DNA of 64,000 nucleotides from Sphingomonadales bacterium (lineage in GTDB: Bacteria > Pseudomonadota > Alphaproteobacteria > Sphingomonadales > Govanellaceae). Each line of letters begins with the position of its first letter. The stretch's first letter is position 1. The notes beneath the pieces are model-generated. The model ran no database searches and was not told the DNA's origin. It saw only the letters and a list, made by a program, of their open reading frames with translations. The DNA lies in assembly GCA_019455285.1 (NCBI GenBank), contig JACFMS010000002.1, positions 1 through 64,000 on the forward strand. Direction: 5' to 3'. The position numbers and the translations under genes are program-made. Of this stretch, positions 61,043-64,000 are shown in pieces.

Positions 61043-62937
61043 TGCATCGCCCCAACTTGATTTTTCTTAACCCTGACATTATCCTGCAAGGAACCCCAAT
61101 CCCTTGCAATGGCTGCACCCGATTGCATAAATATTTGATCCCATAAATGCACTTGATACAAACGAAAAAGAAAGCGTTCGTATTTAGAATTTAACATCCC
61201 TTCGCCCATCAAGAAAGTCGATAAGCTCTGCGTAAAAATTGGCCACTTAAGAATAGAAGAACTTCTTAGTTTTTCTATTATTGATAGTTTCGTTTCTTTC
61301 TTAATGTCTGAGGAAAAACCGATTTTTTCACGATCGAGGGTGTCCTTGAATTCTCGATAAATAGGGAGCGTGCGTATGGCATATTTATCAATAGCATTAT
61401 AGAGTTTTAATTTCTCGTCATGCTGAAATACAAAGTCCACAAGCCTGTGGTCCATAAAAGGAGCTCTGTTTTCAACCGAGGTCCTCATAGCTACAATATC
61501 ACCATAAAAAAGCAGGTTCTCCAAGCCGAGACTATGGTGCCAGATCAAATAACGGTTTAAGGCATTGCTATTACGCACCTTAGATAATTTCCTTACCACA
61601 ATTTCTTTTCTAGGTTCTGAACTGAACTTGCGGAAAAATCGCTCATAATCATAAGAAATTCTCATAAGCCTCCTACCAGAGGAGGGAAGAATATTACGCA
61701 AGTAAAGAATAATAGCCATCGTAAAACCAAATCTAAATTGATCTACGAGACAATAATATGCTTGAATAAATTTCCCACGAAAAAAGAACCAGGGAATTAC
61801 CAGCATGAAATAATTTTTATACCCTGCGAGAAGCTCATCGGAGCCCTGTCCATCCAGAGCTACTTTAATCCCAGCTTCAGCCACCGACTGGTACAAAAAA
61901 TCGACAGAAACAATAGCCGGAGACGAATGGCCTCTACCCATATGTTTAACCAAGCGCGCCAGCCGTTCTTTGTATTCAGCGGCTTCTTGAGGCTGCTCTC
62001 GTATCGTTAAAGACATATGTAATTTATTAGCTATTTTTTCCGCATATCCGCTTTCGTCGAACTTATCTCTAGATCTATATGTAAACGCTGGAATATCGAT
62101 ATCGGCGCCCGCATACTTCCTAGCATATGCAGCTATAATAGTACTGTCCGTGCCCTCGGAAAGAAGAATGCCAAAGGGCACATCGGCCCGCAGCCTTACC
62201 CTGATAGCATCCTGGAGTAATTCTGAAAATTTGCTGAAAGAAGAGGCATCAGTCTGCCAAATTTCACCTGACCAATAATCCCAATACCTAAAACTAGCAC
62301 AATGCCCTGCAGCATCTATTTCGCAATAGTGCACCTTGGGAAATTCCTCAATTCCCTTAAAGAAAGTGCGCCCACCACCCTCATAAGTTCCCTCTTGGAG
62401 AAACTTCTGGATCAATTCATAATCGATTTCTTTATCTGAGAGCGGGGCTAATTGCTGAAATTCACTAGAAAAAAATACGCTGTTACCTTTTTGCATTACG
62501 AAAATCGGCTTCTGACCAAATCGGTCACGCGAAACCGTCAGCGTTCTATTCTTTCTGTTGTATATAACAATAGCCCACATTCCATTAAATTTAGTAAAAC
62601 AATCATTCCCCCACCCATGGAAGGATTTGATGACAACCTCGGTATCAGAATTAGTTTCAAATGTATAATTGAGAGCACGAAGTTCTTCGCGAAGCTCAAT
62701 GTAATTAAATACCTCGCCATTAAATATAATGACCAGATCTTCATAAAATAAAGGTTGATTGCTTTGCGTCTCCAATCCAAGAATTGAAAGGCGCGTGTGT
62801 CCCAGAAAACAAAAGCCATCATTAAAATAACCGATATTATCAGGCCCTCGGTGTGATGCGACTTTGGTCGCATCTATCAATTCTTGTTCAGCAAGAATAC
62901 AATTTTCTATGTTGAAGGCTGCGAATATTCCGCACAT
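61039..62937 (-). CDS. Asparagine synthase (glutamine-hydrolysing) family protein
   Basis: A 632-residue two-domain enzyme. The N-terminal Ntn glutaminase starts with the catalytic Cys (MCGIFAAFN) and has FNGEVFNYIELREEL. The C-terminal ATP-pyrophosphatase domain has the PP-loop as LLSEGTDSTIIAA, with Glu replacing the first Gly of the usual SGGxDS. In surface-polysaccharide clusters this family amidates sugar acids (for example uronic acids) rather than making asparagine. The context and the altered loop favour that role. Downstream FkbM gene overlaps by four bases. Confidence 0.87.
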   Translation of the reverse strand: MCGIFAAFNIENCILAEQELIDATKVASHRGPDNIGYFNDGFCFLGHTRLSILGLETQSNQPLFYEDLVIIFNGEVFNYIELREELRALNYTFETNSDTEVVIKSFHGWGNDCFTKFNGMWAIVIYNRKNRTLTVSRDRFGQKPIFVMQKGNSVFFSSEFQQLAPLSDKEIDYELIQKFLQEGTYEGGGRTFFKGIEEFPKVHYCEIDAAGHCASFRYWDYWSGEIWQTDASSFSKFSELLQDAIRVRLRADVPFGILLSEGTDSTIIAAYARKYAGADIDIPAFTYRSRDKFDESGYAEKIANKLHMSLTIREQPQEAAEYKERLARLVKHMGRGHSSPAIVSVDFLYQSVAEAGIKVALDGQGSDELLAGYKNYFMLVIPWFFFRGKFIQAYYCLVDQFRFGFTMAIILYLRNILPSSGRRLMRISYDYERFFRKFSSEPRKEIVVRKLSKVRNSNALNRYLIWHHSLGLENLLFYGDIVAMRTSVENRAPFMDHRLVDFVFQHDEKLKLYNAIDKYAIRTLPIYREFKDTLDREKIGFSSDIKKETKLSIIEKLRSSSILKWPIFTQSLSTFLMGEGMLNSKYERFLFRLYQVHLWDQIFMQSGAAIARDWGSLQDNVRVKKNQVGAMQ

Positions 62938-63234
62938 TGTAACGAGCTCTCATTCTAACAGTTAAGGCGGGATTGATAATACCTATGCCCCACAAAAGTA
63001 AAGACATAAAGAAGACCTCTATACCTTAGTTAGGTAATATATTCTATAAAAAAATAGCTAAAATTACAGGATATTTTTGCAGTTAGATTATGTTCATCAC
63101 AAGCGATCTATCCTTCGCAAAGGAGCGGCGCGGCCAAAAAAATGAGGCTGCAGAACAGAAGCCAAGATTGAGTTGAGTGAAAAGACCTCTCGTACCCTAA
63201 GAGCAACAACTGTCATATAATGATACCTGTTTAC

Positions 63235-64000
63235 TCAGCCAAAAAGAGGCAGCAAGTAACCATCGATCTCCGTTTTAATTTTGGAAAATGAGTATTCTTC
63301 GCGCATTCTAATAAGGTTTGATACAAATATCTCTCTAGTTTCTTCTGCCTCGTATTGTAAAAAATAGTTAGGCCAGTCATGATCTTTCTGAAAGTCGTAC
63401 ATATAACCCAAATCACCATACTGTTGAGTGAACTCAATGATGGGATGTATTTTGTTTGATATAAATGGAACCAGATTCGTTATGCAATCACATAAGTTAC
63501 CGCTCAACTTCCCTTCAAATGCCAGGTCATGCGGTAGGAAAATGTATGACGATTCTTGTACTGTTTGCAGATAAGTTTCATATTCCATAAATTTATCTAT
63601 AATCTGTACATTACTTCTACTGCGCAGATCATCAATCAATCCTTTTTCTAGATTTTTTCCAGAATTATATATTTTATAAAAAAACTTCTTTTGAGTATCT
63701 GCTCTAATTAACTTGACAAAGTCATCGATAGGTTTTCCTAATTTCAGGGGGCCATAAAATGAGATGATCCGTTTATTAAAGGATGTTTTTGGTTTCGTAT
63801 AATGCGCGATCATTAAATGATATTTTATTTTAACTATTGAATTGATATTTCGTGGTTTAATGTACTTGTATATCAACTCTCTTTCAAATTCACTATGACA
63901 GAACACAAAATGGCACCTTTTAAAAATTAAGCGAAGTAAGAGTCTCAGCGCCACCCCTCCCCTTATCAATCTATCTTGTGAGATATTATTAGTCAGAACA
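63235..64000 (-). CDS. Glycosyltransferase-like protein, 5' end beyond the window
   Basis: At least 255 codons are open to the window edge with no convincing start, so the gene is partial at its N-terminus. Visible are CHFVFCHSEFERELIYKYIK (first-domain end), FNKRIISFYGPLKLGKPIDD (second-domain start), and SSYIFLPHDLAFEGKLSGNL. This looks like a GT-B glycosyltransferase, though the donor-site motif is weak. The DNA is the most AT-rich of the window. The 297 bp between it and the asparagine synthase-like gene hold only AT-rich, promoter-like sequence. Confidence 0.6.
   Translation of the reverse strand, partial: VLTNNISQDRLIRGGVALRLLLRLIFKRCHFVFCHSEFERELIYKYIKPRNINSIVKIKYHLMIAHYTKPKTSFNKRIISFYGPLKLGKPIDDFVKLIRADTQKKFFYKIYNSGKNLEKGLIDDLRSRSNVQIIDKFMEYETYLQTVQESSYIFLPHDLAFEGKLSGNLCDCITNLVPFISNKIHPIIEFTQQYGDLGYMYDFQKDHDWPNYFLQYEAEETREIFVSNLIRMREEYSFSKIKTEIDGYLLPLFG

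Overview
The window is a chromosomal segment of an alphaproteobacterium. The lineage is indicated by a GcrA cell-cycle regulator, a phasin, the folE-apaG pair, a sulfhydrylase of the MetZ type and a type II-C CRISPR-Cas locus, all in GC-rich codon usage. I cannot name a genus from the sequence alone.

Layout. (1) 1-14.7 kb is ordinary chromosome: a POT peptide transporter, an AidB-like acyl-CoA dehydrogenase, an M14 carboxypeptidase, a phasin, gcrA, an ABC-2 permease, the arginine genes argD-argF with hslO, then on the minus strand trkH, folE, apaG, metZ and a radical SAM protein. (2) 14.7-19.7 kb is a compact type II-C CRISPR-Cas locus: a divergent tracrRNA (minus strand), cas9, cas1, cas2 and a two-repeat, one-spacer array transcribed on the minus strand. 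All catalytic residues of Cas9 are present, but the gene is a patchwork of AT-rich and GC-rich DNA. (3) 19,776-44,766 is a 25-kb mobile element inserted in the 3' end of tRNA-Gly(CCC), 64 bp beyond the CRISPR array. It has 17-bp direct repeats (attL/attR), a tyrosine integrase beside attR, and paired 11-bp-spaced candidate integrase arm sites near both ends. Its backbone has an ArdC-type antirestriction protein, a relaxase, a MobC protein, an oriT-like region and a coupling protein with a C-terminal J domain. No mating-pair-formation genes are present, so it looks mobilizable rather than self-transmissible.

The cargo at 31.7-42.0 kb is the most interesting part: one tightly overlapped operon coding for a SNF2-type helicase with a PLD-like N-terminus, a DUF4391 protein, a type III-like Mod methyltransferase, a gamma-glutamylcyclotransferase-like protein, a type III-like Res helicase-nuclease and a small protein with a possible PD-(D/E)XK motif. 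It is preceded by an orphan HigA-type repressor with its own candidate operator. I read it as a composite DNA-modification/defence system larger than a standard two-gene type III restriction-modification pair.

(4) 44.8-50.4 kb resumes the chromosome with a very large secreted subtilisin-like protease and an outer-membrane beta-barrel protein. (5) 50.6-64 kb is a minus-strand surface-polysaccharide cluster that becomes steadily more AT-rich: glycosyltransferases, a heparinase II/III protein, a two-domain dehydrogenase, the HisF-like/HisH-like/amidotransferase trio that makes acetamidino sugars, an FkbM methyltransferase, an asparagine synthase-like amidotransferase, and a glycosyltransferase cut by the window edge.
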